A stretch of DNA of 64,000 bases from DASQZT01 sp963728965 (GCA_963728965.1 CAVSMH010000012.1:1064722-1128721), one strand, 5' to 3'. Shown: positions 17,404-29,377, counted from the stretch's first letter. Notes: generated by a model not told the origin, from the letters alone. Translations and numbers: made by a program.

Positions 17404-19821
17404 CTAGTGGGCTACCGTTTCCTCGGTGGGCTGAACATCCACACCCGGAGAACCGGCCGGCAGTGGAATCGCCACCACCTCCCGTTCCAGTGCGATCTTG
17501 AGTACTGCGTCCATCGAATCCACGAAGCTGAGCTGCATGCTCTTCGTGATGGCCTCGGGAATGTCCGGCAGGTCCTTCTCGTTCTCCCTCGGCATGATCG
17601 CTTGCATAATCCCGTGGCGGTGCGCCGCCATCAGCTTCTCTTTCAATCCGCCGATCGGCAGCACCTTCCCGCGCAGGGTGATTTCCCCCGTCATCGCCAC
17701 ATCGCCGCGCACCGGAATGCGCGTCAGCGCGCTGCATATCGCGGTCGCCAGCGTGATCCCCGCCGAAGGCCCGTCCTTCGGAATCGCGCCCTCCGGAACG
17801 TGAATATGCACGTCCAGGTTGCGGTAGAAATCCCGCGGCAGCCCGAAGGTGTGCGCCCGCGAGCGAATGTAACTCATCGCCGCCTGCGCCGATTCCTGCA
17901 TCACTTCTCCCAGCTTCCCGGTGATGGTCAGCTTTCCCTTGCCTTCCATCAGCGTGCATTCCACGCTCAGAAGCTGCCCCCCTACCTCCGTCCACGCCAG
18001 CCCCACCGCCGCGCCGATTTCGTTCTTCTTCTCGGCCTCCAGGTCGCGGAATCGCCACGGACCCAACAACTCCGACACCCGCGCCCCGTCGATGGATGCC
18101 TTGGGCAGCGTCTTCTTCTCTTTCCCGCTTTCCGAATTCACCACCTGCCGCGCTACCTTGCGGCAGACGTTGCCGATTTCCCGCTCCAGGTTCCGAACAC
18201 CCGCTTCCCGCGTGTAATACTGAATCAGCCCGCCGATCCCGGAATCCTGAAATTCAATCTGCTCTTTCGAGAGTCCCGTCTGCTCCATCTGCTTCCGGAC
18301 CAGGAATCGCTTGGCAATCTCCATCTTTTCCAGTTCCGTGTAACCCGACAGGCGGATCACTTCCATGCGATCTTGTAACGCCGGCGGAATGGTATGAAGG
18401 ACATTGGCCGTGGCGATGAAAAAGACCTGGCTCAGATCATACTCCACATCCAGATAGTGGTCAACGAACATGAAGTTCTGTTCCGGGTCCAGCACCTCCA
18501 GCAGGGCCGCCGAAGGATCGCCGCGGAAATCCATCGACATCTTATCGACTTCGTCCAGCATGAATACGGGATTTCGCGTGCCCGCCTTTTTCATCATCTG
18601 GATGATCTGCCCGGGCAGCGCGCCGATATACGTGCGCCGGTGCCCGCGAATTTCCGCCTCGTCGCGTACGCCGCCCAGGGACAGGCGCACGAACTTCCGC
18701 CCCGTGGCCTTCGCAATCGACATCCCCAGCGAAGTCTTACCTACCCCCGGCGGCCCGACAAAGCACAGGATCGATCCCTTGGGATTTTTCACCAGCCGCC
18801 GCACCGCCAGAAATTCCAGGATGCGCTCTTTGATCTTCTCCAACCCGTAGTGGTCCGCCTCGAGCACCTTCTCGGCGTATGTCAGGTCGCGGATCTCTTT
18901 CGACTTTTTCTTCCACGGCACCGCCAGCAGCCAGTCCAGGTAGTTTCGCGACACCGTCGACTCCGCCGACATCGGCGGCATGTTCTCCAGGCGCTTCAAC
19001 TCCGCGTTGGCCTTGTCCAGCGCGTCCTGCGTCATGCCCGCCGTCTCGATCCGCTTCTTCAGTTCGTCGAGTTCGCTCTTTTCGCCCCGCCCCAGCTCCT
19101 TCTGGATCGCCTTGATCTTCTCATTCAGGTAGTATTCTTTCTGCGCCTTTTCCATCTGCCGCTTCACGCGGCCCTGAATGGTGCGATCCACGTTCAGCTT
19201 TTCGATCTCGATATCCAGCATCTCGGCCACGCGCGTCAGCCGGTCGATGGGATCGAAGATCTCGAGCAGTTCCTGCTTCTCTTCGATGGTCAGTTGCAGG
19301 TTCGCCCCGACGGTGTCCGCCAGTTTGCCCGGATCGTCTACCCGTATGGCGGCGATCATGGTCTCGTAGTTCAGGTTCTGGCTCAGCTTGACGTACTGCT
19401 CGAACAGACCCGTCACCCGGCTGATCAGCGCATCCAGTTGCGGCCCCGGCTCCACCCGATACGTGGACGTGCGCACCGCCGCCCGGAAGAATCCTTCATC
19501 GTCGGAAACCGATACCACCTTGGCCCGCTCGACCCCCTCCACCAGGACTTTGATGTTGCCGTCCGGCAGCTTGAGGCTCTGCACAATGTTGACGATCGTG
19601 CCCACGCTGAAAATCTCGTTGGGCTTGGGCTCGTCGATCGAGGCGTCGTGCTGGGTCGCAAGAAAGATCTTCTTGTCCCCCGCCATCGCCTCTTCGAGCG
19701 CCCGCACACTCGACTCGCGCCCCACCACGAACGGGGTCATCATGTACGGAAAGATGACCACATCCCGGATCGGCATCATCGGCAGACGTTTTGTGTCGGA
19801 TTTTTCCTTCGAAGTAAGCAT
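17404..19821 (-). CDS. lon: ATP-dependent protease Lon
   Basis: The 805-residue protein has all Lon parts: the LonN domain (MPIRDVVIFPYMMTPFVVGR), a coiled middle region, an AAA+ module with Walker A GPPGVGKTSLG and sensor regions, and the C-terminal S16 protease domain with the catalytic serine in PKDGPSAGITLATA and lysine in LRGKVLPIGGLKEKL. It degrades misfolded and regulatory proteins in the cytoplasm. ATG 19821 is preceded by GGGAGAA. It follows clpX by 97 bases in the tig-clpX-lon-engB-rho run. Confidence 0.97.
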   Translation of the reverse strand: MLTSKEKSDTKRLPMMPIRDVVIFPYMMTPFVVGRESSVRALEEAMAGDKKIFLATQHDASIDEPKPNEIFSVGTIVNIVQSLKLPDGNIKVLVEGVERAKVVSVSDDEGFFRAAVRTSTYRVEPGPQLDALISRVTGLFEQYVKLSQNLNYETMIAAIRVDDPGKLADTVGANLQLTIEEKQELLEIFDPIDRLTRVAEMLDIEIEKLNVDRTIQGRVKRQMEKAQKEYYLNEKIKAIQKELGRGEKSELDELKKRIETAGMTQDALDKANAELKRLENMPPMSAESTVSRNYLDWLLAVPWKKKSKEIRDLTYAEKVLEADHYGLEKIKERILEFLAVRRLVKNPKGSILCFVGPPGVGKTSLGMSIAKATGRKFVRLSLGGVRDEAEIRGHRRTYIGALPGQIIQMMKKAGTRNPVFMLDEVDKMSMDFRGDPSAALLEVLDPEQNFMFVDHYLDVEYDLSQVFFIATANVLHTIPPALQDRMEVIRLSGYTELEKMEIAKRFLVRKQMEQTGLSKEQIEFQDSGIGGLIQYYTREAGVRNLEREIGNVCRKVARQVVNSESGKEKKTLPKASIDGARVSELLGPWRFRDLEAEKKNEIGAAVGLAWTEVGGQLLSVECTLMEGKGKLTITGKLGEVMQESAQAAMSYIRSRAHTFGLPRDFYRNLDVHIHVPEGAIPKDGPSAGITLATAICSALTRIPVRGDVAMTGEITLRGKVLPIGGLKEKLMAAHRHGIMQAIMPRENEKDLPDIPEAITKSMQLSFVDSMDAVLKIALEREVVAIPLPAGSPGVDVQPTEETVAH

Positions 19822-19918
19822 TGTTCTCCCCAGGAGTCCCAGCGCGGTTCCCTGCAGGCTACTCCCCCCACCCTGTGTAGACGGTCGCGCTGCCGACGGC
19901 GTTTTCGGAAGATCGCCG

Positions 19919-21193
19919 TTAGCCGGCCTTTTCTAATATTGTAAGACTGATCTTCTGCGCCAGGACCATCTCTTTGGTGACCTGGAACTCGCGAACCTTT
20001 TTATAGGAAGGCAAGTAGTACATCAAGTCCAGCATCAGATCCTCGAGAATCATGCGCAATCCTCGGGCCCCTACCTTGCGCTCCATGGCCAGGTCCGCGA
20101 TCGCTTCCAGGGCTTCCTCGCTGAACTTGAGCCGGACGTTCTCGAATTCGAACAGTTTCTGATACTGCTTGATAATCGCGTTCTTTGGCTTGCTCAGAAT
20201 CTGAATCAGGGCGGAACGATCCAGATCCTCCAGCACCGCACTCACTGGTAGCCGCCCGATAAACTCCGGAATAAACCCGAACTTGATCAGGTCGACCGGC
20301 TGCGCCTGCAACAGCAGATCGATATCCCGCCGCCCGCTGATGCCCGATCCCAGCCGGACCGCTCCCTTTTCATCCTCTTGCAGAAACCCCATCGACTTCT
20401 TGCCCGTGCGCCGGGCAATCACCTTCTCCAGTCCCACGAACGCCCCGCCGCAGATGAACAGAATATTCGTCGTGTCTACTGGGGTGAATTCCTGATGAGG
20501 GTGCTTTCGGCCACCTTGGGGCGGCACGTTGGCTACCGTGCCTTCCAGGATCTTCAGCAGCGCCTGCTGTACGCCCTCTCCTGAAACATCGCGCGTTATG
20601 GAAGGATTTTCGTCCTTCCGGCAGATCTTATCGATCTCGTCGATGTAGATAATTCCCTGCTGGCACTTCTGCACGTCCCCGTCTGCCGCCTGGAGCAACT
20701 TGAGGATGATGTTCTCCACATCTTCGCCCACGTAGCCCGCTTCCGTCAGGGTGGTCGCATCCACAATCGCGAACGGTACGTCCAGGATCTTGGCCAACGT
20801 CTGCGCCATCAACGTCTTGCCGGTACCGGTCGGGCCGATCAGCAGGATATTCGATTTCTGCAGTTCCACCTCGGTGTTGCGCAACCGGTTCATGTGAATC
20901 CGCTTGCAGTGGTTGTACACCGCCACTGCCAGCTTCTTCTTGGTGGCCTCCTGCCCGATTACGTATTGATCCAGAAACTCCTTTACCTCTAACGGTTTCG
21001 GGATCTTGTTGGGGGCTCCGGACGGAGGCTCGACCTTGTCGTCCTCCAGAATCGAATTACACACGGCGATACATTCGTCGCAAATATAGGCGCGAGGGTA
21101 GTCGCTGGGGGAAGAGATGAGCTTTCCAACTACGTCCTGGCTTTTATGGCAAAACGAACATCGCAAAGCATCATCGGATCCGGCACGCTTCAC
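19919..21193 (-). CDS. clpX: ClpX, ATPase subunit of ClpXP protease
   Basis: The 424-residue protein starts at GTG 21193 with GGAG about 9 bases upstream. The N-terminal zinc-binding domain has C12, C15, C38 and C41 (CSFC, then CDEC). The AAA+ core shows Walker A GPTGTGKTLMAQ, Walker B IIYIDEIDKI, the GYVGEDVEN pore-1 region and the RKVGARGLR arginine motif near the C-terminus. It unfolds substrates for ClpP. Unusually, no clpP lies between it and tig: the 192-base gap upstream is too short to hold one. Confidence 0.97.
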   Translation of the reverse strand: MKRAGSDDALRCSFCHKSQDVVGKLISSPSDYPRAYICDECIAVCNSILEDDKVEPPSGAPNKIPKPLEVKEFLDQYVIGQEATKKKLAVAVYNHCKRIHMNRLRNTEVELQKSNILLIGPTGTGKTLMAQTLAKILDVPFAIVDATTLTEAGYVGEDVENIILKLLQAADGDVQKCQQGIIYIDEIDKICRKDENPSITRDVSGEGVQQALLKILEGTVANVPPQGGRKHPHQEFTPVDTTNILFICGGAFVGLEKVIARRTGKKSMGFLQEDEKGAVRLGSGISGRRDIDLLLQAQPVDLIKFGFIPEFIGRLPVSAVLEDLDRSALIQILSKPKNAIIKQYQKLFEFENVRLKFSEEALEAIADLAMERKVGARGLRMILEDLMLDLMYYLPSYKKVREFQVTKEMVLAQKISLTILEKAG

Positions 21194-21385
21194 GCAGTTT
21201 TCTCCTATTCCGCCTTCAGCCCTATCCGGGGTTTCAAATCCCGGCTGCCTCCGGGGTAGGGAACTTCGATCAGTTTCGTTTCTATTATCACCTGAACCCG
21301 TTCCCTAAGCAATGCTGGCGAATGGCAACTGGGCCAATTGGCGCGGCACCGGGTAGCTTTGAAGTACTACGACCAAAAGCAAGGG

Positions 21386-22654
21386 CTAAACTTCCGCTGT
21401 CTTCCGGGCGTGTTCAAACAGAAAATTGAGCGTCTTCTCACTCTGGATATGGGAGGCGATCCTCCCCAGCGACCCGTCTTTTTCGTAGCGCATCTGCACC
21501 GCCGCCACCGCCTCCCGGTTCTGCCGGGCGTGACGTTCGACTTCGCGGTCGACCTCGTCCCGGGTGGCATGGATCGCTTCCCGCTCGGCGATCCTCGACA
21601 ACAACAACGAAGCCTTTACCTCGCGCAGCGCCTTCTCCCGCTGGGTCTCCTTCAGCTTTTCCCAGTCGAGTTTGAGCGTGCGGGGATCGATCCCCTGCTC
21701 GGTCAGGCCCCGCAGACTCTGCTCCACGCGGTTGCGGATCTGGCGATCGACAAAGACCTCCGGCACCGGAAAATCATGCTGATCCACCAGCTTCTCCATG
21801 ATGCGGTTCTTGGCTTCCTGTTGGGCCTCGTGCTCCCGCTGCCCGAAAATGGCCTTGCGCACCGCTACCCGCAACTCTCCCATATCGCGAAAATCGCCCA
21901 AATCCTGGGCAAATTCGTCGTTGAGCTCCGGCAGGTCCTTCTTGCGAATCCCCTTCACCGTGGCCTGGAACCGCACCGTCTTTCCCGCCAGCCTCGCCAC
22001 CCCGTAATCTTCCGGGTAGGCGACATCGAATTCCTTTTCATCGCCCGGCGACGCGCCCAGCAGGTTTTCCGTGAATCCCGCCATCGTGTCGGCCCCGCCG
22101 ATTTCGAGCACCATCTCTTCCGTCTTGACAGGCTCGCCCTCTACGCCCGCAACGCTGCGCAGCGCCACCACGGCGTGGTCGCCCTTCTCGATCGGGCGCG
22201 GATCGACATTCACATACTGGGCCTTCTGCTCGCGCAGTTCCTCGAGCCGGCGGTCCATATCCGCATCGGTGACCTCCGGATCGTGGTAAGGCACCTCGAC
22301 GTCTTTGTAATCCCCGAGTTCGATCGTGGGAACCACTTCGAACTCCGCTTTGAAGCGAAGCGGTTCGCCATCGTGTAAATGAATGTCCTTGATATCGGGC
22401 GTGCCGACCAGGTCGAGGTTTTCCGCTTCGATCTGCTTGTGCAGATACTTCGGCACCAGGGTTTCCAACACCTTTTGCCGGATCTCCCCCGCGAACTCCT
22501 TACGAATCAGCGAAGTCGGGGCTTTCCCGGGACGAAACCCGCGCAGCTTGGCGCGCTTCTGCACGTCCGCGATCACGCGGCTGGTTTCGGCTTCGACATC
22601 ATGGACAGGTACGGAAATCTCAAGCGAGTGGCGGCAACCTTCAACTAAAGCCAA
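21386..22654 (-). CDS. tig: Trigger factor, ribosome-associated chaperone
   Basis: From TTG 22654 (L-A-L-V-E-G-C-R-H-S, matching the usual family start, with GAGGT 10 bases upstream) the protein has 422 residues; an in-frame ATG at 22696 would add 14. The N-terminal ribosome-binding domain carries the signature GFRPGKAP. A peptidyl-prolyl isomerase domain follows (EKGDHAVVALRS, EEMVLEIGGA, FDVAYPEDYG), then the helical C-terminal cradle. It binds nascent chains at the ribosome exit. It leads the tig-clpX-lon run. The same frame stays open far upstream, but that part is antisense to the sulfatase gene. Confidence 0.95.
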   Translation of the reverse strand: MALVEGCRHSLEISVPVHDVEAETSRVIADVQKRAKLRGFRPGKAPTSLIRKEFAGEIRQKVLETLVPKYLHKQIEAENLDLVGTPDIKDIHLHDGEPLRFKAEFEVVPTIELGDYKDVEVPYHDPEVTDADMDRRLEELREQKAQYVNVDPRPIEKGDHAVVALRSVAGVEGEPVKTEEMVLEIGGADTMAGFTENLLGASPGDEKEFDVAYPEDYGVARLAGKTVRFQATVKGIRKKDLPELNDEFAQDLGDFRDMGELRVAVRKAIFGQREHEAQQEAKNRIMEKLVDQHDFPVPEVFVDRQIRNRVEQSLRGLTEQGIDPRTLKLDWEKLKETQREKALREVKASLLLSRIAEREAIHATRDEVDREVERHARQNREAVAAVQMRYEKDGSLGRIASHIQSEKTLNFLFEHARKTAEV

Positions 22655-22768
22655 GTGGATTTGTACCTCGGGACGGATGTGACGTGTAAACCCCATTCTA
22701 GCACGTCCACCCGCCCCGCCGAACTCCCCTGCCGCCACTCCCGCGTCGCGGCGGTGTAGTGTATCAGT

Positions 22769-24277
22769 ATGGACCGCAGGCAGTTCTTGCAAGCGGGGCT
22801 CGCCGGCATGGCTATGCGCGCGCGGGCCGCGGCTCGCCCGAAGCCGAATATCGTGCTCATCTACGCCGACGACGTCGGCTACGGCGACCTGAGCTGCTAC
22901 GGCGCAACCGCCGTCCAAACGCCCAACCTCGACCGCCTCGCCGGCGCCGGCCTGCGCTTCACCAACGTCCACGCTTCCTCGGCTACCTGTACGCCATCCC
23001 GGTACTCGCTCCTCACCGGCGAATACGCCTGGCGCAAAGAAGGCACGGGCATTCTGCCCGGCGACGCCGCCCTCATCATCCAGCCCGGTCGCGCCACCTT
23101 GCCGGCCCTGCTGAAACGTGCCGGCTATCAAACCGGCGCCGTCGGTAAGTGGCACCTCGGCCTCGGCGACGGCCACGTCGATTGGAACGGCGACATCCGG
23201 CCCGGCCCGCTCGAAATCGGCTTCGACTACTCCTTCCTGATTCCCGCTACCGGCGATCGCGTACCCTGCGTCTTCGTGGAGAATCACCGCGTCGTCAATC
23301 TCGATCCCCGCGACCCCATCCGCGTCAGCTACTCCGCGCCCTTTCCCAACGAGCCCACCGGCAAAGACCACCCCGAGCTCCTGAAAATGCACCCCAGCCA
23401 CGGTCATGACCAGGCCATCGTGAACGGCGTCAGCCGCATCGGATACATGACCGGCGGAAAATCCGCCCGCTGGGTGGATGAGAACATCGCCGACACCATC
23501 ACCGCCAAAGCCACCGGATTCATCGAGAGCCACAAGGCTGGCCCGTTTTTCCTCTACTTCGCCACCCACGACATCCATGTGCCGCGCCTGCCAAATCCTC
23601 GCTTCGCCGGCAAAACCACCATGGGGCCGCGCGGCGATGCCATTGCCGAACTGGACTGGTCCGTCGGCCGGATCCTGGCCTGCCTCGACAGCAACAAACT
23701 GGCCCAAAACACGCTCGTCCTCTTCTCCAGCGACAACGGCCCCGTGGTCGATGACGGCTATCGCGACCTCGCCGTCGAAAAACTCGGTAGACACAAGCCG
23801 GCCGGCAATCTCCGCGGCGGCAAGTACAGCATCTTCGATGGCGGCACCCGCGTGCCGATGATCGCCCGCTGGCCGGGCCAGATCCAGGCCGATGCCATTT
23901 CGGATGCCCTGATCAGCCAGGTGGACCTGCTCGCTTCCTTCGCCTCACTGGCCGGCGAAAAGGCGTCCCCCGAGGCGGCGCCCGACTCGGTGGACGTCCT
24001 CCCCGCCCTCCTCGGCCATTCCAAAACCGCCCGCCAGCGCCTCGTCGAGCATGCCGGAACCCTCGGCCTGGTGGAAGGAAACTGGAAACTGATCTCCCCT
24101 TCCAGCGGACCGAAACTCAACCGCAATACCAATACCGAGCTCGGCAACGATCCCCAGCCCCAGCTCTATGACCTCTCGAAAGACCCCGGCGAAACCCACA
24201 ACCTGGCGGCCCAGTTTCCCGATCGGGTCAAGCAACTGAGCGAACGGCTCGCGAGGATTCAAGCCGGTGGACGTTAA
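22769..24277 (+). CDS. Sulfatase 1, Cys-type, exported
   Basis: The 502-residue protein is a type I sulfatase. A Tat-like leader (MDRRQFLQAGLAGMAM) precedes the alkaline-phosphatase-like fold: NIVLIYADDVGYGD (metal-binding aspartates), then the formylglycine motif C74-T-P-S-R with SLLTG, KWHLGLGD, and later FSSDNGPVVDD (metal site). Cys74 must be oxidised to formylglycine by a maturase that is not in this window. It removes sulfate esters in the periplasm, perhaps from polysaccharides. Its 3' end overlaps the next sulfatase by 11 bases. Confidence 0.92.
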   Translation: MDRRQFLQAGLAGMAMRARAAARPKPNIVLIYADDVGYGDLSCYGATAVQTPNLDRLAGAGLRFTNVHASSATCTPSRYSLLTGEYAWRKEGTGILPGDAALIIQPGRATLPALLKRAGYQTGAVGKWHLGLGDGHVDWNGDIRPGPLEIGFDYSFLIPATGDRVPCVFVENHRVVNLDPRDPIRVSYSAPFPNEPTGKDHPELLKMHPSHGHDQAIVNGVSRIGYMTGGKSARWVDENIADTITAKATGFIESHKAGPFFLYFATHDIHVPRLPNPRFAGKTTMGPRGDAIAELDWSVGRILACLDSNKLAQNTLVLFSSDNGPVVDDGYRDLAVEKLGRHKPAGNLRGGKYSIFDGGTRVPMIARWPGQIQADAISDALISQVDLLASFASLAGEKASPEAAPDSVDVLPALLGHSKTARQRLVEHAGTLGLVEGNWKLISPSSGPKLNRNTNTELGNDPQPQLYDLSKDPGETHNLAAQFPDRVKQLSERLARIQAGGR

Positions 24278-25793
24278 ACGAAGAACCCTGCTGTCGGGCG
24301 CCCTCGCCGCTCCGGCACTGCTGCGCTCCCAGACCGCCGCGCCCAATATCCTGCACATCATGACCGACCAGCAGCAATGGGGCACCGTCGCCGGCCGGTC
24401 CGAATGCCGCACGCCCAACCTGAACCGGCTGGCCGAATCCGGCCTGTTATTCGAGCGGTCGTATACGCCTTCCGCCGTCTGCTGCCCGGCCCGCGCCATG
24501 ATCCTCTCCGGCGCCTACCACTGGCACAACGGCGTATACAACCAGGTCCATTCCCCGCCTTCCGTCCACCGCGACATGAATCCCGGCGTGGTGCTCTATT
24601 CAAACCGCCTGCGCGATGCCGGCTACCATCTGGGCTACGTGGGGAAATGGCACGCTTCCTACTTGCGGACGCCCCTCGATTTCGGGTTCCACGAGGTGGC
24701 CAACCTGGAAGGTTGCGATCCGCGGCTCATCCGCCGGCTCGACACCAATCCGGACCAGGTGGAGCGCGCGCCGGGCGCCATCAAAAGCGTCCCGGAACGG
24801 AATTTCACCTGGCCCGGCTCCCAGCCGTTCGTCATGTGGGGGCACCGCGAAGGCCCCGAAGAGGCTACGCCCGAATATTATCGCGCCGAGTGCGCCATCC
24901 GCATGATGAAACGGTTCGCCCGCGCCGCCGGGCCGTGGCACCTCGAAGTCCACTTCGTGCAACCCCACGATCCTTACATGCCGCTCAAGATGTACCTCGA
25001 CCGGCACGACCCGCGAGCCATTCGCGTCCCGCGCAGCTTCTCCGACACCTTCTCGGGAAAACCCGGCCTCCACCGCCGCGAGTCCGAAACCTGGGGGGCC
25101 CTCACCGAAGACGATTACCGCGCCGGGCGCGCCCACTATTACGCCTATGCGGAACAGGTGGACGCCCAGATCGGCCGCATCCTGAACGCCCTCGAGGAGA
25201 CCGGCCAGGCCGGCAATACCCTGGTCGTGGCCACCACCGATCACGGCGACATGGTGGGCGCCCATCGCATGTTCATCAAAGGCTGGATCCCGTACGAGGA
25301 GACCTACCGCGTGCCGCTCATCATCCGCTGGCCGGGTCACATTCGCGCCGGCTCGCGCACCGATCGCCTCGCCCAGACCCACGACCTCGCCCACACCTAC
25401 GTCGCCGCCGCGGGCGCCCAGGCGATGCCGTTTCCGGACGGGCACGCGCTTCAGCCGCTCTTCGATCATCCGCAATCGGACCGCTGGCATGACCACATCC
25501 TGTGTGCCTACTACGGCGGCGAGTTCCTCTATACCCAGCGGATCGCCATCGCCAACCGCTTCAAGTACGTCTTCAACGGCTTCGATATCGACGAGTGCTA
25601 CGATCTGGCCGAGGACCCCGAGGAGATGCGCAACCTGGTCGCGTCCGGCGAGAAACGGCAGGACGTCGACGACATGCGCGCCCGCCTCTATGAGCTCATG
25701 AACCGGCTCGATGATCCGTTTGGCGACCTCAACGGCCGCGGCGATCGCTATTGCGCGCCCCGCTACCTGCCTCGCGGGAAACGCCTGGGCTAG
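24267..25793 (+). CDS. Sulfatase 2, Cys-type, exported
   Basis: GTG 24267 lies inside the last codons of sulfatase 1, so translation is coupled. The 508-residue protein has a Tat-like leader (DVKRRTLLSGALAAPALL), the metal site NILHIMTDQQQW, and the formylglycine motif C72-C-P-A-R followed by AMILSG. KWHASYLRTPLDFGF, HFVQPHDPY and ATTDHGDMVGAH complete the sulfatase fold. It resembles choline-sulfatase or glycan sulfatases more than sulfatase 1, so the pair may act on different linkages of one substrate. Confidence 0.9.
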   Translation: MDVKRRTLLSGALAAPALLRSQTAAPNILHIMTDQQQWGTVAGRSECRTPNLNRLAESGLLFERSYTPSAVCCPARAMILSGAYHWHNGVYNQVHSPPSVHRDMNPGVVLYSNRLRDAGYHLGYVGKWHASYLRTPLDFGFHEVANLEGCDPRLIRRLDTNPDQVERAPGAIKSVPERNFTWPGSQPFVMWGHREGPEEATPEYYRAECAIRMMKRFARAAGPWHLEVHFVQPHDPYMPLKMYLDRHDPRAIRVPRSFSDTFSGKPGLHRRESETWGALTEDDYRAGRAHYYAYAEQVDAQIGRILNALEETGQAGNTLVVATTDHGDMVGAHRMFIKGWIPYEETYRVPLIIRWPGHIRAGSRTDRLAQTHDLAHTYVAAAGAQAMPFPDGHALQPLFDHPQSDRWHDHILCAYYGGEFLYTQRIAIANRFKYVFNGFDIDECYDLAEDPEEMRNLVASGEKRQDVDDMRARLYELMNRLDDPFGDLNGRGDRYCAPRYLPRGKRLG

Positions 25794-25798
25794 ACGCC

Positions 25799-26719
25799 AT
25801 GGGCTCGGCCGCTCCCTATCGGTACATCCTCTCCCTCCCCGAGCGCGTGGTTCGCTCGCTCGGCGCGCTGTCGGGCGGTCTGTTGCACGAAATCGGCGCC
25901 GTGGCCGTCCCCTCCGGCCTGCGGCGCACTACTTTGTACCGCACCATGGTCGAGGTCGCCCTGCGGTTTCTCATCGAGGAGGTCGGTGAGGTCGAAGGCG
26001 TGTACCCCATCGAAGGCAAACTCGCCGACAACTTCCTGCTCCAGCGAACCGCCAGTCATGGCATCGAGTTGCTCGGCATTCTGGCCTTTCAGGCCTCGCC
26101 GATCTGGGTCCTGGCCGCCCTGGCGGATGCTTCGGGCGGCGGACGCCGGCTGATTCACGAGATCTCCCAGGCGCTTCAGGAGGAGGGACTGCTGGATCCG
26201 CGGACGCGCTTCGAGACCATGGAGCAACTGCTCGACGGCCTCGAAAAAACCAGCGACCACCTGGCGACTACCCTCAATCTCCCGCCGATGAACGTCCCCG
26301 GGCTCCGCCGCGAATGGGACCAGTTCCGCCAGGAGATTCGGAAACTGCCGCCCAGGAACATTCCCGCGCTGGACCGCCTGGAGCGGGTGTGGCAGGACCT
26401 CCGTCAGGCCGCCCGCGAACAGGAGCGCCCGGTCTTCGTAATTTCCTCGCTGGTGGCCCTATCGGCCGTCCGCCAGTTGCCGGCCAACGTGCTCTGGCTG
26501 TCGCGCGCCGCACGGTCGGCCGCCCGACGAACCGGCAGAATCCTCGGCGAGACCATCTTGGACCACTACACCGACACGCTCGCCGGAATCCAACGCACCG
26601 GCTTCCGCGCGTATTGGCGCCAGGAATTCCGCCCCTACTTACAAGCCGCCGCCATGCACTTCGCCCCCGGTCACGAAACCCTGACCGAACGTTGGCTGAC
26701 GCGCCCCAAGCCCCTCTGA
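25799..26719 (+). CDS. Protein of unknown function in the sulfatase operon
   Basis: The likely start is ATG 25799, five bases after the sulfatase 2 stop, giving 306 residues (a frame from 25751 overlaps the sulfatase). I do not recognise the family with confidence. The sequence is mostly helical: an amphipathic N-terminus (YRYILSLPERVVRSLGALSGG), a conserved-looking block VGEVEGVYPIEGKLADNFLLQR, a hydrophobic HGIELLGILAFQASPIWVLAALAD segment that could sit in or on a membrane, and basic helices at the end. There is no signal peptide. An EcsC-like fold is possible. Confidence 0.75.
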   Translation: MGSAAPYRYILSLPERVVRSLGALSGGLLHEIGAVAVPSGLRRTTLYRTMVEVALRFLIEEVGEVEGVYPIEGKLADNFLLQRTASHGIELLGILAFQASPIWVLAALADASGGGRRLIHEISQALQEEGLLDPRTRFETMEQLLDGLEKTSDHLATTLNLPPMNVPGLRREWDQFRQEIRKLPPRNIPALDRLERVWQDLRQAAREQERPVFVISSLVALSAVRQLPANVLWLSRAARSAARRTGRILGETILDHYTDTLAGIQRTGFRAYWRQEFRPYLQAAAMHFAPGHETLTERWLTRPKPL

Positions 26720-26760
26720 ATGGGCTCAGGCCTTCCGCCGCCATCCCGCCAGGCCCTCGC

Positions 26761-28863
<2,103 letters not shown>

Positions 28864-28930
28864 GCTCTTTCTAGTTATCGGCGGGTTTCACGAAAACATG
28901 AGCCCTCCCCCCGCCGCCCCGGTCGCCCCG

Positions 28931-29377
28931 TTACCGCCCGACCGCCGCCATACCCGCCGCCGGCGCCATGCACACCGCCCGCCACGCCGCGCCGTAGGTG
29001 GCCGCCAGGTACAGCCACAGCACCGAGAATGCCACGTGCATGGCCGTGTAGAAGGGCCGGCCGCGCCAGATGGCGGGGTCGTACACCAACCACTGCGCCC
29101 CCAGCCGGCACACCCACAAAATCACCACCCCGCCGAGCACCCCCCGCCCGAGCCGAGTCGGCTCGAGCAGCGCGTCCGTAAAGAACAGCGTGCCCGCCCC
29201 CAGCATCACCAGCACCAGCGCAAGGAAGAAACAGTGCACCTGAAAAACCTGCCGCGTCAACACCGACAGCGGCGCCAGTTCCCGCTTCCAGCCGAAATAG
29301 CGGCCAAACAGGCTGTGCGCCAGCCCCAGCCCCAGCAGCAGCGCTCCGGCAATCTGCAGGTGCAGCCGCAGGCTCAT
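28931..29377 (-). CDS. Small polytopic membrane protein, last gene of the BtaA-like operon
   Basis: ATG 29377 overlaps the methyltransferase stop in an ATGA, giving 148 residues. Four hydrophobic helices are visible (IAGALLLGLGLAHSLFG; VHCFFLALVLVMLGAGTLF; VLGGVVILWVCRLGAQW; AMHVAFSVLWLYLAATYG). Histidines recur near helix ends (H20, and the VHCF and AMH motifs). I do not recognise a named family. Being translationally chained to the lipid-like operon, it may be a membrane subunit or lipid-handling partner; that is inference. The histidine kinase starts 67 bases downstream on the same strand. Confidence 0.8.
   Translation of the reverse strand: MSLRLHLQIAGALLLGLGLAHSLFGRYFGWKRELAPLSVLTRQVFQVHCFFLALVLVMLGAGTLFFTDALLEPTRLGRGVLGGVVILWVCRLGAQWLVYDPAIWRGRPFYTAMHVAFSVLWLYLAATYGAAWRAVCMAPAAGMAAVGR

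Noticed and set aside
18394..19944. A 516-codon plus-strand ORF opposite lon
   Set aside because: Its sequence is R/H/Q/L-rich, typical of an antisense frame in high-GC DNA; lon on the minus strand is complete.
21386..23794. An 802-codon minus-strand ORF covering trigger factor and the region behind it
   Set aside because: Only the part to about 22654 has protein pattern (trigger factor). The upstream 1.1 kb is antisense to sulfatase 1 and has the G/A/V/D-rich composition of a shadow frame.
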